Assembly: GCA_001627865.1 (NCBI GenBank)
Contig: LUQO01000014.1
Coordinates: 1-62,406, forward strand
Source of the DNA: SAR324 cluster bacterium REDSEA-S27_B3
GTDB lineage: Bacteria > SAR324 > NAC60-12
Reading direction: 5' to 3'
Length of the DNA stretch: 62,406 nucleotides
The number at the start of each line of letters is the position of its first letter. Positions within the stretch are counted from its first letter, which is position 1. Shown piece after piece: positions 43,861 through 52,756 of the stretch. The notes beneath the pieces are model-generated. The model searched no databases. It had not been told where the DNA came from and saw only the letters and a program-made list of their open reading frames with translations. Made by a program: the position numbers and the translations under genes.

Positions 43861-44340
43861 ATGTCAAAGCAATCACAAATGAGTTCCAGGAATGTAACGG
43901 CTGCGTTAGTACTTCTGGCATTTACCGCAGTTTATGCTTATATGACTGCGCATCTTCCTGAACGAACACTTCCGAACACTCCTGACCCATCTTTCTTTCC
44001 CTGGATAAATACTGCACTTGCCTTGGTTTTAGCAAGCGCGCTTCTTTTCCAGGGACTATTTATTAAGAAAAACGACCACACACAACTTGAAGACAGCAAT
44101 AACGGATTAGCTCTGCCGGCTTTAGCTGTGTTCCTTGCTTTTCTGATCAGTCTGCCCTATTTAGGCTTCATTTTAGCTACAATTCCATTTACTGCAGTGT
44201 TCATGTGGTTTTATGGAGAACGGCGAAAAATTGTGCTGATAATCGGAGCAGTTGTAATTCCTGCTATTCTATATGTGCTGTTCAGGCACGGCTTTGGGGT
44301 TATGCTTCCTCGGGGTTTACTTTCAGGCCTGATCACATGA
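43861..44340 (+). CDS. tctB: Tripartite tricarboxylate transporter small membrane protein (TctB)
   Basis: 159 aa, four predicted membrane segments, the normal TctB architecture (about 140-170 aa). TPDPSFFPWINTALALVLASALL is the family's first-helix/second-helix segment. It is the small membrane partner of TctA. Its ATG follows the hairpin's T-tract without a visible ribosome-binding site. Its stop overlaps the tctA start (ATGA). Confidence 0.85.
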   Translation: MSKQSQMSSRNVTAALVLLAFTAVYAYMTAHLPERTLPNTPDPSFFPWINTALALVLASALLFQGLFIKKNDHTQLEDSNNGLALPALAVFLAFLISLPYLGFILATIPFTAVFMWFYGERRKIVLIIGAVVIPAILYVLFRHGFGVMLPRGLLSGLIT

Positions 44341-45827
44341 ATCCTGAAATATTTGACGGATTCCTGCAGGCAAGCCTGCCTATCAGCTTGCTGTCCACAG
44401 GCGTGGGCTCACTACTCGGATTAGTAGTGGGCATGATACCTGGCATGACAATCAGTACCGGAATCATTATTGTACTTCCGGTGACATTTGTTTTAGATCC
44501 GGTTATCTCAGTCTCACTGCTTTTAGGGCTTTATGTTGGTGGAATGATGGGGGGGAGTTTTGCTGCAGTGCTGCTTAACATTCCCGGAACACCATCTGCT
44601 TCAGCAACAGCTCTTGACGGTTATCCAATGTCAGTCAGGGGTGAGGCAGGACGCGCGCTTGGTACGGCAATTGTGGCAAGTTTCATAGGCGGGCTGTTCA
44701 GTTTCCTCTGTCTTTATTTTATTGCTCCCCTGTTGGCTGAAGTTGCCCTTCAATTCAGGGCTCCGGATCTTTTCAGCCTGGTTTTTTTCGGTTTGACAAT
44801 CATTTGCAGTTTTGCCGCAAAGTCACTGGTGAAAGGACTGCTTTCCGCAGTAATTGGTCTGATGCTGGTGACTGTTGGACAGGACCCTGTGATGGGCACC
44901 GCACGCTTCACCTTTGGGGACGTTAACCTGATGGCAGGAGTACATTTTCTGACTGCAATGATCGGATTATTTGCAGTCCCACAGTTGGTGGAAAACCTTA
45001 TAGGCCGCCAGCATGGACAGTCCCAAACACGTACTCAATCCGGAATCACCTCGCTTTTGCCGGACCTGAAGCAGCTTAAAAGGATGATAAAACCGGTAAG
45101 TATAGGTTCTGCTACAGGTTCTTTCCTTGGTATACTTCCTGGTGTGGGCGGACCTATTGCCGCGTTCATCAGTTATGATTACACAAAGAAGCTTAGTAAA
45201 AATCAGCAGGATTTTGGCAAAGGCTGTGTTGAAGGCATTGCCGCTCCCGAGTCAGCAAATAATGCTGTCACAGGAGGCGCATTGATTCCTATGATGACAC
45301 TGGGAATTCCGGGTGATCCAGTTACAGCAATCCTGATAGGAGCGCTGATGATACATGGTCTTTCGCCAGGCCCACTGCTGTTTATGGAGCGGGGAGATTT
45401 CGCATACAGTATAATCTTTGCTTTTTTCTGGGCCAATATCTTCAATCTTATCATTGCCCTGTCTGCACTCAGACTGCTTGTGAAACTGCTTGCCACTCCA
45501 AAAACACTGCTTATGCCGACTATCGCCATTTTATGTGTGGTGGGCAGCTACTCGCTCCGCAACAATTTTTTTGATGTGTACATAATGTTCTTTTTCGGTC
45601 TGCTTGGACTTGCCATGCGCTGGCTTAACATGCCGGTAGTTCCTCTTCTCTTAGCGCTGGTTCTGGGCGGACAGCTTGAAGAACATCTGCGAGTTGCCCT
45701 CACAGGTGCAAGAGGAGACATTAGCATTTTCTTTACCTCACCGGTAAGCCTGCTTTTCCTGATTCTTTCAGTGGTTTCGGTATTCTGGTCGTTCTACGCT
45801 ACACGAATTGGCAAAAAGGCTGGTTAA
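44337..45827 (+). CDS. tctA: Tripartite tricarboxylate transporter large membrane protein (TctA)
   Basis: 496 aa from the ATG at 44337, which overlaps the tctB stop by 4 bp. An upstream ATG in this frame would make a N-terminus that is only the shadow of tctB. About 11-12 membrane segments. GLVVGMIPGMTISTGIIIVLPVTF, GVGGPIAAFISYD and APESANNAVTGGALIPMMTLGIPGDP are the TctA fingerprints. It forms the secondary-transport channel for the acid brought by TctC. It is followed by the ThDP-enzyme gene after 29 bp. Confidence 0.92.
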   Translation: MNPEIFDGFLQASLPISLLSTGVGSLLGLVVGMIPGMTISTGIIIVLPVTFVLDPVISVSLLLGLYVGGMMGGSFAAVLLNIPGTPSASATALDGYPMSVRGEAGRALGTAIVASFIGGLFSFLCLYFIAPLLAEVALQFRAPDLFSLVFFGLTIICSFAAKSLVKGLLSAVIGLMLVTVGQDPVMGTARFTFGDVNLMAGVHFLTAMIGLFAVPQLVENLIGRQHGQSQTRTQSGITSLLPDLKQLKRMIKPVSIGSATGSFLGILPGVGGPIAAFISYDYTKKLSKNQQDFGKGCVEGIAAPESANNAVTGGALIPMMTLGIPGDPVTAILIGALMIHGLSPGPLLFMERGDFAYSIIFAFFWANIFNLIIALSALRLLVKLLATPKTLLMPTIAILCVVGSYSLRNNFFDVYIMFFFGLLGLAMRWLNMPVVPLLLALVLGGQLEEHLRVALTGARGDISIFFTSPVSLLFLILSVVSVFWSFYATRIGKKAG

Positions 45828-45856
45828 AATCAGCAAAGCCGGTAAATATTAAATCG

Positions 45857-47761
45857 ATGAAAATGAAACAGGAAAAAGAATACAATATATCAAATTCGAT
45901 GCGTGAAAGGGCAGAAGCAATTGCTGAAGCGGGAAGTCTGCAAAAAGCCATTAGTTCCGGAATTATTCCACGGTTGATAGAATGCAGCCTTTCAGAGGGG
46001 CTTGTGCTTGGCCTGCTTAAACAGGGAGTCAATAAGTACCTTGCCATATTCGGCCATGGTTCCACTGACATTGGAGAGGTGCTGCGTGTCTATCATGAAG
46101 CAGGATTAATCCAGACTTTCAATTTCCGTAATGAAATCGCCATGGCACACGCCGCAACGACGCTGAGCTGGCAGTATGGTGAAATACCGGCTCTGGTCAC
46201 ATCAATCGGACCAGGTGCCATGCAGGCACTTGCTGGATCACTGGCAAGCACTTCAAATGGAATTGGACTTTATCATATCTATGGTGACGAAACTACACAT
46301 GGAGAGGGTTACAACATGCAGCAGATCCCCAAAACTGAACAGGAGCTGTTTGGCAGGATTACTGCTCTGTTCGGTGAATCCTATGTACTGCATACTCCGC
46401 AGGCCCTGAGAGATGCTTTACGCAGAGGGGGAGTCAGGGTCAATCATCCCTGGAAAGCAGGACCTTTTTACCTTATGCTGCCGATCAACACTCAGCCTGA
46501 GCTGATAAGGCCGCTCAACCTGGATGGTCTGCCTGAGCATCCGGACTTTCCCCTGACCAGTGTTTCGGATAAAGAACAGCTTGAAAAAGCCGCAGATTTG
46601 ATTCGCAAGTCTTCAAAAATGATTATGAAGACAGGCGGAGGTAGCTGTGCTTTTGCGGAGCGCGTTCAAAAACTAGCTGAAATCTGCGGAATACCTGTCG
46701 TTCTCTCACCCGGATCAACAGGTGTGCTGCCTGACGGACATCCGTTGAATATGCATGTGGGTGGCAGCAAAGGTTCGATCAGCGGTAATTTTGCCATGGC
46801 AAACGCGGAATTGCTTGTTGTGATTGGATCCAGAGCTGTCTGTCAGTCCGACTGTTCCGGAATCGGATATGAAAAGGTTACGGATGTAATCAACCTGAAC
46901 GGTGACCTGAGTGATGTCTCACACTACAATCGCACCATCATGCTTCCAGGTGATATTGGAGCAACATTGGATGATCTGCTGCAGATTCTTGAACAAGCCC
47001 CCATTGCTAGGAATGATGAAAAACTGCAATGGCTGGACAAGTGTGCTGCCAGCAAAAAAGAATGGTCTGATTTCAAACAGGAACGATTTAATGCTGCTGC
47101 TATTATGGATCAAGCATGGGGACGTCCTGTTTTGACTCAGCCCGCAGCAATCAAGGTTGTTGCTGACTTTGCAAAGAAGATCAATGCCGTCAAATATTTC
47201 GACGCAGGCGACGTTCAGGCTAACGGTTTTCAGATAGTTGAGGACGACAGCCCATTTGAGACCTTCACGGAATCCGGAGCCTCTTACATGGGCTTTGCGC
47301 CAAGCGCTCTTGCTGCTTCCGCACTTGCCGACCATCCGCAATACGGAATCTGTTTTAGCGGGGACGGATCATTTATGATGAACCCGCAGATTCTGATAGA
47401 CTCAGTAGAACTGGGAGTAAAGGGCATGATTGTAATTTTCGACAATCGCAGGATGGGAGCAATTACCGGACTTCAGGAGGCACAATACAGAGCAGGTTTT
47501 AAGACAAGTGATTCTGTGGAAGTAGACTATGTCAGCATGGGAGAAGCAGTAAACGGCGTGAAAGCGTTTTACGGCGGTGAAAGTACCTCAGAACTGAAAG
47601 CGGCACTTGAATATGCATATGCTCACCAGGGATTATCTGTGATTCATGTTCCGGTTTACTATGGAACGGATCCACTTGGAGGGATGGGAGCATATGGCTC
47701 ATGGAATGTAGGAAACTGGTGTGAGTCCGTGCAGGAAAAATATCATTCCCAGAACCTTTAA
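45857..47761 (+). CDS. ThDP-dependent enzyme, IolD/acetolactate-synthase-like
   Basis: 634 aa, three-domain acetolactate-synthase fold. The ThDP-activating Glu93 sits in NFRNEIAMAHAA, much as in the inositol-pathway hydrolase IolD, and the pyrophosphate-binding motif is GDGSFMMN (near 500) ending with the DN pair. It is longer than acetolactate synthase (about 560) and close to IolD (about 640). IolD hydrolytically opens a cyclic 1,2-dione. By analogy this enzyme could cleave a cyclic or open 1,2-dicarbonyl, or decarboxylate a 2-keto acid. It lies between the transporter and a dehydratase that would make a 2-keto-3-deoxy acid. No other inositol genes are near, so the standard IolD role is unlikely. 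Confidence 0.8.
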   Translation: MKMKQEKEYNISNSMRERAEAIAEAGSLQKAISSGIIPRLIECSLSEGLVLGLLKQGVNKYLAIFGHGSTDIGEVLRVYHEAGLIQTFNFRNEIAMAHAATTLSWQYGEIPALVTSIGPGAMQALAGSLASTSNGIGLYHIYGDETTHGEGYNMQQIPKTEQELFGRITALFGESYVLHTPQALRDALRRGGVRVNHPWKAGPFYLMLPINTQPELIRPLNLDGLPEHPDFPLTSVSDKEQLEKAADLIRKSSKMIMKTGGGSCAFAERVQKLAEICGIPVVLSPGSTGVLPDGHPLNMHVGGSKGSISGNFAMANAELLVVIGSRAVCQSDCSGIGYEKVTDVINLNGDLSDVSHYNRTIMLPGDIGATLDDLLQILEQAPIARNDEKLQWLDKCAASKKEWSDFKQERFNAAAIMDQAWGRPVLTQPAAIKVVADFAKKINAVKYFDAGDVQANGFQIVEDDSPFETFTESGASYMGFAPSALAASALADHPQYGICFSGDGSFMMNPQILIDSVELGVKGMIVIFDNRRMGAITGLQEAQYRAGFKTSDSVEVDYVSMGEAVNGVKAFYGGESTSELKAALEYAYAHQGLSVIHVPVYYGTDPLGGMGAYGSWNVGNWCESVQEKYHSQNL

Positions 47762-47784
47762 ATCTCTTTTTCAAGTTAGTTTTT

Positions 47785-49485
47785 ATGCCACAAGGCTTAA
47801 AGAGAGGACTTACACATTACGGTGATGCTGATTTTTCACGATATCTGCGTTATTCCTTTGCCCGTTCAATGGGCTACTCCGGAAAAATGCTTTCGCGTCC
47901 GGTTGTCGGGATAGCCTATCCCCCCAGCGGTTTCAACAACTGTCATCGCCATTTCCCTGATCTGTTGGAAGCAGTCAAGAGAGGAGTCTTTGCTGCGGGG
48001 GGACTGCCTCTGGAATTTCCTACTATTTCCCTGGGTGAAGCCTTCATAAATCCCACCAGCCTGATGTTCCGTAACCTGATGTCTATGGATGTCGAGGAAA
48101 TGATCCGTGCACAGCCGATGGACTCGGTAGTTTTGATAGGTGGATGCGACAAAACACTTCCTGCGCAGCTGATGGGAGCAGCCTCTGCTGGTCTTCCCGC
48201 TATTCAACTGGCAGCTGGCCCAATGATGACCGGATCTCACGAGGGAGAACAGCTAGGTGCCTGTACTGACTGCAGAAGATTCTGGGCTCAGTTTCGTGCA
48301 GGAGAAAAGTCAGAAGCTGAAATCAACAGGATTGAAAGCCGGCTTGCTACAACCGCGGGGACATGTCCTGTTATGGGCACTGCCAGTACTATGGCTTGTA
48401 TCGTTGAAACCCTGGGCTTCATGATTCCCGGTACTGCGGCAATTCCAGCCGTTCACGCGGACCGTCTGAGGGCATCAGAAGCAACAGGAGAACTGGCGGT
48501 AAGACTTGCCAGTGATGGTCTTACACCGGATCAGCTGCTGACTGATGAATCTATTGAAAATACTCTGAGGGTTCTGCTGGCAATCGGAGGCTCCACAAAC
48601 GCGATAATTCACCTTACTGCCATTGCCGGACGAGCCGGAAAAGAAGTCTCCCTGAAAACACTTAACCAGCTAAGTGATACGACTCCTCTGCTGGTAAATC
48701 TAAAACCAAGTGGTATACATTACATGGAGCACTTTTTTGCCGCAGGAGGATTGGGTGCTGTTCTCAGGGAACTGAAACCACTGCTTCACCTCAATTGCCT
48801 TGACATCAGCGGACAAACACTGGGAGAGAGACTGGAACGCGAAGATGCTTATGTTGATCACCAGGTAATACGTCCATTTACTGAGCCCGTTGAGCCCAAT
48901 GGCGGACTTGTTGCTCTTTTTGGCTCCCTTGCTCCACAGGGGGCAATACTCAAACGTTCAGCAGCAGATTCGTCCCTTTTTGAGAAAAAAAGCAGGGCTT
49001 TTGTCTTTAATTCACTTGAAGACCTGTCAAGCCGCATCGATGATCCTGAACTTGATGTACGGCCTGATGATTTCCTGGTATTGCAGAATGCCGGTCCCCG
49101 CAGCGGTACAGGCATGCCTGAGTCAGGATACCTTCCTATTCCGGTAAAACTCTCTAGAGCAGGGGTAAAGGATATGGTGCGCATCTCTGATGCCAGGATG
49201 AGCGGAACTGCTTTTGGTACAATAATCCTTCATGTGACTCCGGAAGCAGCTGTGGGAGGACCTTTGGGACTGGTACGTACCGGTGACATGATTGAATTGA
49301 GTGTTTCAGAACGACGTCTTGATCTGCATGTTCCGGAAAATGAACTGCAAAAAAGACGGAATGAAATCAAGGATTTCCCGGAATTAAAGGAAAAAAATTC
49401 TGAACGTGGTTATGCCTGGCTTTATCAAAACCATGTTCTGCAGGCAAATCAGGGTTGTGACTTTGATTTTTTGAAAGCGAAATAA
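47785..49485 (+). CDS. IlvD/Edd-family dehydratase, sugar-acid type
   Basis: 566 aa. Fe-S ligands Cys53 (NNCHRH), Cys121 (GGCDKTLPA) and Cys194 (TCPVMGTA); the C-terminal catalytic segment reads VRISDARMSGTAFGTIILHVTPEAAVGGPL. The N-terminus (GLTHYGDADFSRYLRYSFARSMGYS) resembles L-arabonate/D-fuconate-type members more than IlvD itself. The reaction would be dehydration of a polyhydroxy acid to its 2-keto-3-deoxy form. It is last in the operon, 23 bp after the ThDP enzyme. It is clearly distinct from the XylD-type protein at 22002 (different start, about 25 residues shorter). Confidence 0.85.
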   Translation: MPQGLKRGLTHYGDADFSRYLRYSFARSMGYSGKMLSRPVVGIAYPPSGFNNCHRHFPDLLEAVKRGVFAAGGLPLEFPTISLGEAFINPTSLMFRNLMSMDVEEMIRAQPMDSVVLIGGCDKTLPAQLMGAASAGLPAIQLAAGPMMTGSHEGEQLGACTDCRRFWAQFRAGEKSEAEINRIESRLATTAGTCPVMGTASTMACIVETLGFMIPGTAAIPAVHADRLRASEATGELAVRLASDGLTPDQLLTDESIENTLRVLLAIGGSTNAIIHLTAIAGRAGKEVSLKTLNQLSDTTPLLVNLKPSGIHYMEHFFAAGGLGAVLRELKPLLHLNCLDISGQTLGERLEREDAYVDHQVIRPFTEPVEPNGGLVALFGSLAPQGAILKRSAADSSLFEKKSRAFVFNSLEDLSSRIDDPELDVRPDDFLVLQNAGPRSGTGMPESGYLPIPVKLSRAGVKDMVRISDARMSGTAFGTIILHVTPEAAVGGPLGLVRTGDMIELSVSERRLDLHVPENELQKRRNEIKDFPELKEKNSERGYAWLYQNHVLQANQGCDFDFLKAK

Positions 49486-49703
49486 AACAAATGCTAAATT
49501 TATAAAACATAATTTTTATTACACCGAAAGAAATCATTAATAAAAGTTATCTCCATTCATAGCCTTCCTCAGAAACAGAACTCAAAGCGTAGAATTAAAG
49601 TTCTCCCATGTTTATCATTTATCTCAATTAGCTGATTTTACTTATAATTGTTTAATAGAAATTCTCTCTAAAAAAAATTGTTCAGTCCTTAATGATTTTT
49701 TTC

Positions 49704-49731
49704 TTGACAAAACCTGAATTTCCTTTACCTT
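49704..49731 (+). promoter_or_regulatory. Sigma-70-type promoter of the second polyamine-type ABC operon
   Basis: TTGACA and TACCTT separated by 16 bases, about 40 bases before the binding-protein start. The rest of the 285-bp gap is AT-rich with no gene. Confidence 0.45.
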
Positions 49732-49771
49732 AATCCCTGTCTATAAACAGAAACAGCACATGGAGGCTATT

Positions 49772-50896
49772 ATGAAGAAAGAAGACATCATAGAGCAGTT
49801 GGCAACCGGACAGATGAGCCGCAGACAATTCAACAAGAATCTGATGGCTTTGGGGGCAACAATGGTAATGATGCCATTGGGCTCACACATGACCCAGGCT
49901 GCCAGCACTGATCACCCCACGGTATTTACCTGGGAAGGATGGGAAATTCCTGAATTACATAAAGCTTATATTGATAAGCACGGTTCATCGCCTAATATTG
50001 CGATTTTTGCAGACGAAGAAGAGGCCTTTGCTAAAATGCGTGCAGGCTTCAAAGTCGACCTGACACAGCCCTGCACCTATAAGGTACCAATCTGGTATGA
50101 TGCCGGTATCATTTTACCAATTGATACAAGCCGTCTCAGCAACTGGCCGGATATTATCACCAGCCTCAAAACAATTCCCGGAACAGTCATCAATGGGCAG
50201 CAGTATTTTGTACCAACTGACTGGGGTCAGACTTCTGTAGTTTACAGGGCAGATCTTGCTCCGGAATATGTTAACAACGAAACCTGGGGCATTCTCTGGG
50301 ATCCTAAATACAGAGGCCGCCTGGCGATGGCTGACAGCCTGATTGATGGAGTAATGGTGGCCGCAATTTATATTGGTGCAAAAAATCCATTTAACATGAC
50401 TGATGATGAAGTAGCAAAAACCCGTGCCGCGCTTAAGGAACAGCTGCCGCTGCTGCGCTTCTACTGGGGAAGTTCTTCAGAGATGGAGCAGGCAGTTGCT
50501 GCAGGCGAAGTTGTGGCAGCCACATCATGGAATGATGGCTACACAAAACTTAAGAGTGAAGGAATCGACGTTAAATACATGAATCCCAAAGAGGGAGCCA
50601 TGACGTGGGTCTGTGGTTTCTGTCTGATGAAAGATCATGATCCTGCAAAACTCGACAAGATCTATGACTACCTTGATGCCTACATGAGTGTAGAAAGCGG
50701 TGTTTACGAAATTGTTGAATACGGATACGGCCATGGAAACGCCAAAGCCTTTGAGGCAGTCAGTCCTGATAAACTCAAGGCCCTGGGTTTCTCCACAAAT
50801 GCGGAAGAAATGCTTGCATCAGGTATTTTTCAGGCACCAATTGAAAATGAACCGGCACTGCAGGCCATGTTTGAAGAGGTCAAAGCAGGACTTTGA
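49772..50896 (+). CDS. Polyamine-type ABC binding protein with a twin-arginine (Tat) signal
   Basis: 374 aa from the ATG at 49772, which has GGAGG 6-7 bases upstream; the ATG at 49760 has no site. The N-terminus carries SRRQFNKNLMALGATMVMM: a twin-Arg motif followed by a hydrophobic stretch, hence Tat export (folded protein). The body is of the PotD/SBP_bac_8 type: TWEGWEIPE, VPTDWGQTSVVY, YWGSSSEMEQAVAAGEVVAATSWNDGY. It is the first gene of binding protein, permease, permease, ATPase. A hairpin follows. Tat export of such binding proteins is seen in relatives, and the substrate is not known. Confidence 0.88.
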   Translation: MKKEDIIEQLATGQMSRRQFNKNLMALGATMVMMPLGSHMTQAASTDHPTVFTWEGWEIPELHKAYIDKHGSSPNIAIFADEEEAFAKMRAGFKVDLTQPCTYKVPIWYDAGIILPIDTSRLSNWPDIITSLKTIPGTVINGQQYFVPTDWGQTSVVYRADLAPEYVNNETWGILWDPKYRGRLAMADSLIDGVMVAAIYIGAKNPFNMTDDEVAKTRAALKEQLPLLRFYWGSSSEMEQAVAAGEVVAATSWNDGYTKLKSEGIDVKYMNPKEGAMTWVCGFCLMKDHDPAKLDKIYDYLDAYMSVESGVYEIVEYGYGHGNAKAFEAVSPDKLKALGFSTNAEEMLASGIFQAPIENEPALQAMFEEVKAGL

Positions 50897-50911
50897 TTCC
50901 ATCATTAAGAA

Positions 50912-50933
50912 TGAGGGTCTAAACAGGCCCTCA
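50912..50933 (+). terminator. Intercistronic hairpin after the second polyamine-type binding-protein gene
   Basis: TGAGGGTCT and AGGCCCTCA pair over 9 bp (one G-U) around an AAAC loop, then CTCTCTGCTTATTTT. It sits 16 bp after the stop and about 90 bp before the permease. Confidence 0.65.
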
Positions 50934-51022
50934 CTCTCTGCTTATTTTCCTGCCGTGTAAACAAAAGTTGGTTTTTTTCAAGTAAAATTTCGCATCAAAC
51001 CTCATTCTGACCGGCAAGGCAC

Positions 51023-51943
51023 TTGACAAGTACTACCCAAACAACTTCTCTCTCATTCAGCAGCGGCTTCCGTCTGCGACAATTATTCATGAAAAGCGAG
51101 TCCCTGCGCGGATATTCGCTGCTTTCACCGACACTGCTTGCCATGGTATTGGGACTGGCCATGCCCTTGGTTGTGCTGATAACACTCAGCTTCTGGATCC
51201 AGGATTACCTGGACTTCATCCGTACTTTTTCCTTAAAGAACTATACTGATTTTTTCCAGAAACCGATTTACATAAAAATTCTTTTCAAGTCCATCCGCAT
51301 GTCCGGACTGGTGACAATAGCAACAGTTCTGCTGGCATACCCCATGGCCTATTTCATTGCCTTTCGGGTGAAGCACAACAAGCTGGTCTGGCTGATTCTG
51401 ATTACTGTACCATTCTGGACAAGTTACCTGCTGCGTGTCTTTGCCTGGAAGATCATGCTGGGCTACAACGGAGTAATCAACTCAGGACTTTTATCCCTTG
51501 GAATCTTAAGTGAACCACTGGAATTTCTGCTTTACAACCCTACTTCGGTGGTCATTACCCTGGCACATGCCTGGGCAGCTTTTGCAATTCTGCCTATTTA
51601 TGTTTCATTGGAAAAAATTGACCGCTCGCTTCTTGAGGCATCACGTGATCTTGGTGAGAATGTTTTCATGACCTTCATGAGGGTCACCCTGCCGCTTTCA
51701 CTTCCGGGAGTTATTGCGGCAAGCCTGCTGGTGTTTATCCCCACAGTTGGAGATTATGTTACACCTGCACTTGTAGGAGGGCCAAGAGGGATCATGATAG
51801 GAAATATCATTCAGTCGATGTTCGGGAAAGCGCTCAACTGGCCATTGGGAGCAGCAATCTCGGTAATGTCAATGATCACCGTAACATTGATGGTGTGCCT
51901 GTTTATCTGGGGTACCCATAACTTTCGTAAGAGAGTCGCATGA
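51023..51943 (+). CDS. Polyamine-type ABC permease (PotB family)
   Basis: 306 aa from a TTG start with AAGG six bases upstream; an ATG at 51089 (MKSESL) would give 284 aa and is the main alternative. Six membrane segments. The EAA loop reads DRSLLEASRDLGEN with LPLSLPG. This is an ordinary-length PotB, without the insert of the homologue at 1732-3357. Its stop overlaps the next permease start (ATGA). Confidence 0.85.
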   Translation: MTSTTQTTSLSFSSGFRLRQLFMKSESLRGYSLLSPTLLAMVLGLAMPLVVLITLSFWIQDYLDFIRTFSLKNYTDFFQKPIYIKILFKSIRMSGLVTIATVLLAYPMAYFIAFRVKHNKLVWLILITVPFWTSYLLRVFAWKIMLGYNGVINSGLLSLGILSEPLEFLLYNPTSVVITLAHAWAAFAILPIYVSLEKIDRSLLEASRDLGENVFMTFMRVTLPLSLPGVIAASLLVFIPTVGDYVTPALVGGPRGIMIGNIIQSMFGKALNWPLGAAISVMSMITVTLMVCLFIWGTHNFRKRVA

Positions 51944-52755
51944 AAAACAGCCCCAGTTTTTTCAAGCCGGACGGATTATTAGTTTACGCGGTATTATACC
52001 TGACTTTTATCTACCTTCCGGTTTTGTTTCTGCCGCTTTTTTCATTTAACGACTCTACATATATCACCTTCCCTCTTAAGGATTTTACATTGAAGTGGTA
52101 TGATAAAATGATCAACAGTCCGGACATGCACGAAGCACTGTTTAACAGCATAAAGGTCGGACTGACAGTGGCCATTCTAAGCACCATCCTGGGCCTGCTG
52201 GCAGCCAAAGCTGTAACCCGCTACCGTCTGCGAGGCAGGGGCCCATTAGTCAGTTTTATTATGATCCCGCTTGTTATTCCTGAAATCATCCTGGCAATAT
52301 CGCTGTTGATCCTGATCAGTCAGGCAGAAATACCACTCTCACTATGGACAGTTGGTTTTTCACATCTTCTGCTTTGTATCCCGTTCTCGATGCTGATATT
52401 GATCTCCCGTATGGAAGGTTTCGACAGAAGCCTGGAAGAAGCAGCAATGGATCTTGGAGAGAATGCCTGGATGACATTCTGGAGGGTTACCTTCCCCATT
52501 GTTTTACCCGGAATTGTAGCAAGCCTGCTGCTCACATTTACAATTTCATTTGACGAATTTGTACTTGCTTTCTTCCTTTCCAGTACTGATCCCACTCTGC
52601 CGATATATATCTGGAGTTCTTTACGATTTCCGACAAAGATACCGGCAATACTTGCACTGGGTGCCAGTATTTTTATTATATCGTTTTTTGTGGTCTCATT
52701 TTCAGAATGGGTGCGCCGGCGCGGAGTCAAACTAGAACCAACTTCAAGAATATGA
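51940..52755 (+). CDS. Polyamine-type ABC permease (PotC family)
   Basis: 271 aa, six membrane segments; EAA loop FDRSLEEAAMDLGENAW with FPIVLPG. The start lies in the stop of the previous permease, and AAGAGAG is upstream. It pairs with the PotB-type permease. The ATPase gene begins 1 bp after its stop. Confidence 0.9.
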   Translation: MKNSPSFFKPDGLLVYAVLYLTFIYLPVLFLPLFSFNDSTYITFPLKDFTLKWYDKMINSPDMHEALFNSIKVGLTVAILSTILGLLAAKAVTRYRLRGRGPLVSFIMIPLVIPEIILAISLLILISQAEIPLSLWTVGFSHLLLCIPFSMLILISRMEGFDRSLEEAAMDLGENAWMTFWRVTFPIVLPGIVASLLLTFTISFDEFVLAFFLSSTDPTLPIYIWSSLRFPTKIPAILALGASIFIISFFVVSFSEWVRRRGVKLEPTSRI

Positions 52756-52756
52756 C

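Noticed and set aside
44205..44336. N-terminal extension of TctA by 44 residues
   Set aside because: It lies fully within tctB in another frame, is not membrane-like, and the ATGA overlap at 44337 gives a normal start.
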